Source: Methanosarcinales archaeon (GTDB lineage: Archaea > Halobacteriota > Syntropharchaeia > Alkanophagales > Methanospirareceae). Taken from it: 23,413 bases of DNA. The DNA lies in contig JAENXH010000003.1 of the NCBI GenBank assembly GCA_016649585.1, positions 1 to 23,413 of the forward strand, read 5' to 3'. The notes under the pieces were generated by a model, which made no database searches, was not told the DNA's origin, and saw only the letters and a program-made list of their open reading frames with translations. Made by a program: the position numbers and the translations under genes. Shown here piece by piece: positions 22,855-23,413 of the stretch. The stretch's first letter is position 1. Each line of letters opens with the position of its first letter.

Positions 22855-23106
22855 GTGAGTGTGGCGGTTTCCGGCGGGAGCATGGAGATAGAAGAGGGTG
22901 TAGAAGAGGAAGAGGAAGCGCTAAGTGAGGAAGAGATAGAATACGGCGATGAAGAAAAAGACAAAGAGATGGCAAGCATAATGGAACGGTTGAAGAATCG
23001 CGAGAAGAAGGAGAAAGCCGCCAACCTCGTAAGTAAATTGAAAGGGAAGAAGAAGACGAATAAGAAGATAATGCCTTATGAGATATATGCAACTTCGGGG
23101 GAATGA
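22855..23106 (+). CDS. Candidate Pup-like protein modifier ending in Ser-Gly-Glu
   Basis: The 83-residue protein (74 if the ATG at 22882 is used) has no hydrophobic core. Residues 11-38 are strongly acidic, 39-72 are basic and probably helical or coiled-coil, and the end is 'IMPYEIYATSGE'. Bacterial Pup is a disordered protein of 60-70 residues with a coiled-coil segment and an end such as 'VRAYVQKGGQ' or GGE; the C-terminal Glu (after deamidation of Gln) is the residue linked to lysine. Here Tyr, three residues and Ser-Gly-Glu fall at the same spacing. The gene lies directly after arc, the PafA-like and Dop-like genes; in Actinobacteria pup follows dop. The first Gly of GGE is Ser, and the basic half is unlike typical acidic Pup, so homology is not proven. 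The GTG start has GGGGATGAG upstream. Confidence 0.5.
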   Translation: MSVAVSGGSMEIEEGVEEEEEALSEEEIEYGDEEKDKEMASIMERLKNREKKEKAANLVSKLKGKKKTNKKIMPYEIYATSGE

Positions 23107-23118
23107 GTTAAGGGACGA

Positions 23119-23313
23119 TTGAGAAGTTCGACCAGAGGGATGTATATACGCAATATTGCGGATACGATAGAAATGATAGAAGTTGGGAAAGACGGAGAAA
23201 GGATTAAAATCTCTTTTCCCTATATCCTTGACTACATCACAAAGATTAAAGCTATCGAAGGATACATACAGATGGCATCCAGAAGAGAAATGTTGGAGTG
23301 TGCCTTATTCTGA
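23119..23313 (+). CDS. Small hypothetical protein
   Basis: I do not recognise this 64-residue protein. The frame starts at TTG 23119 with AAGGGA four bases upstream; an ATG at 23140 would give 57 residues starting 'MYIRNIADTIEMIEVGKDGE'. The N-terminal half could form a small beta sheet and the C-terminal half a helix ('ILDYITKIKAIEGYIQMASR'). It begins 12 bases after the Pup-like gene, so it is probably co-transcribed with it. No metal sites, signal peptide or membrane segment are seen. Confidence 0.5.
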   Translation: MRSSTRGMYIRNIADTIEMIEVGKDGERIKISFPYILDYITKIKAIEGYIQMASRREMLECALF

Positions 23314-23330
23314 ATTTGACATATAGGGAA

Positions 23331-23413
23331 AATGATAGGTGATGAAAGACTGACAGAGGGAAGTATATACGACATAAAGTTCGCATATAACTCCAAACGG
23401 GTAGGATATACGG
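23331..23413 (+). CDS. Start of an unknown gene (partial, runs off the window)
   Basis: An open frame starts with ATG at 23331, with AGGGAAA just upstream, and continues to the window end: 'MIGDERLTEGSIYDIKFAYN' then 'SKRVGYT'. It is too short to identify. It begins 17 bases after the preceding small gene on the same strand, so it may belong to the same transcript. Confidence 0.4.

Noticed and set aside
23119..23313. The next small ORF as the Pup-like modifier
   Set aside because: It ends Ala-Leu-Phe and looks folded rather than disordered, so the preceding gene ending in Gly-Glu is the better candidate.
1..23413. tRNA, rRNA or CRISPR arrays
   Set aside because: No T-loop/acceptor pattern, rRNA-like sequence or regularly spaced repeat with spacers was seen on reading; a covariance-model scan would be needed to exclude a tRNA fully.

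Overview
The window looks like a piece of an archaeal chromosome. Archaeal markers are MptE (tetrahydromethanopterin synthesis), a Hef C-terminus, archaeal-type IleRS and SRP54, a UPF0058 protein, a PhoU protein with an AbrB-like N-terminus, and an exported protein ending in a VPXXXP-type sorting tail. Several genes have TATA-like boxes, some combined with GGAGG/GGTGA ribosome sites. H4MPT synthesis, many PAS/REC fragments and VPXXXP anchors suggest a methanogen- or methanotroph-related Halobacteriota lineage such as ANME-1 or Syntrophoarchaeia. That placement is inference; no rRNA gene is present.

Layout. Bases 1-950: the end of hef and mptE. 1124-2721: a decayed two-component sensor (REC, frameshift, three PAS domains, no kinase). 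2817-7129 (minus strand): UPF0058, an adenosine-specific-kinase family protein, a 2[4Fe-4S] ferredoxin and ileS. 7216-10909 (plus strand): a HicB/HicA-like pair, an ATP-grasp ligase, a VapBC pair and purM. 11028-13608: a large beta-helix surface protein split by a 2-base deletion. 13699-14614: an AbrB/PIN toxin-antitoxin pair with a frameshifted toxin, then the tail of a lost surface protein. 14615-15042: no gene, but many hairpins. 15043-17505 (minus strand): srp54 and phoU.

The most interesting part is 17613-23106, where four genes in a row on the plus strand look like a complete pupylation system. They are an ARC/Mpa-type proteasomal AAA ATPase, a PafA-type Pup-ligase homologue, a Dop-type depupylase homologue, and a small charged protein ending in Ser-Gly-Glu that could be the Pup-like modifier. 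Bacterial Pup ends in Gly-Gly-Glu or Gly-Gly-Gln. Pupylation is known mainly from Actinobacteria and a few other bacterial phyla, so an archaeal locus would be notable. The PafA-type protein has Cys76 where bacterial PafA has its catalytic Asp. The Dop-type protein keeps that Asp, lacks a conserved Glu in the His-Glu-Asn motif, and carries a Ser-Pro repeat encoded by a microsatellite. If the modifier does end in Glu, Dop would not need to deamidate it. The expected flow is tagging by the PafA-like protein, removal by the Dop-like protein, and unfolding by the ARC-like ATPase for a 20S proteasome encoded elsewhere.

The accessory part, about 7-15 kb, is rich in toxin-antitoxin modules, frameshifts and sorting-tail remnants, unlike the housekeeping blocks on both sides.
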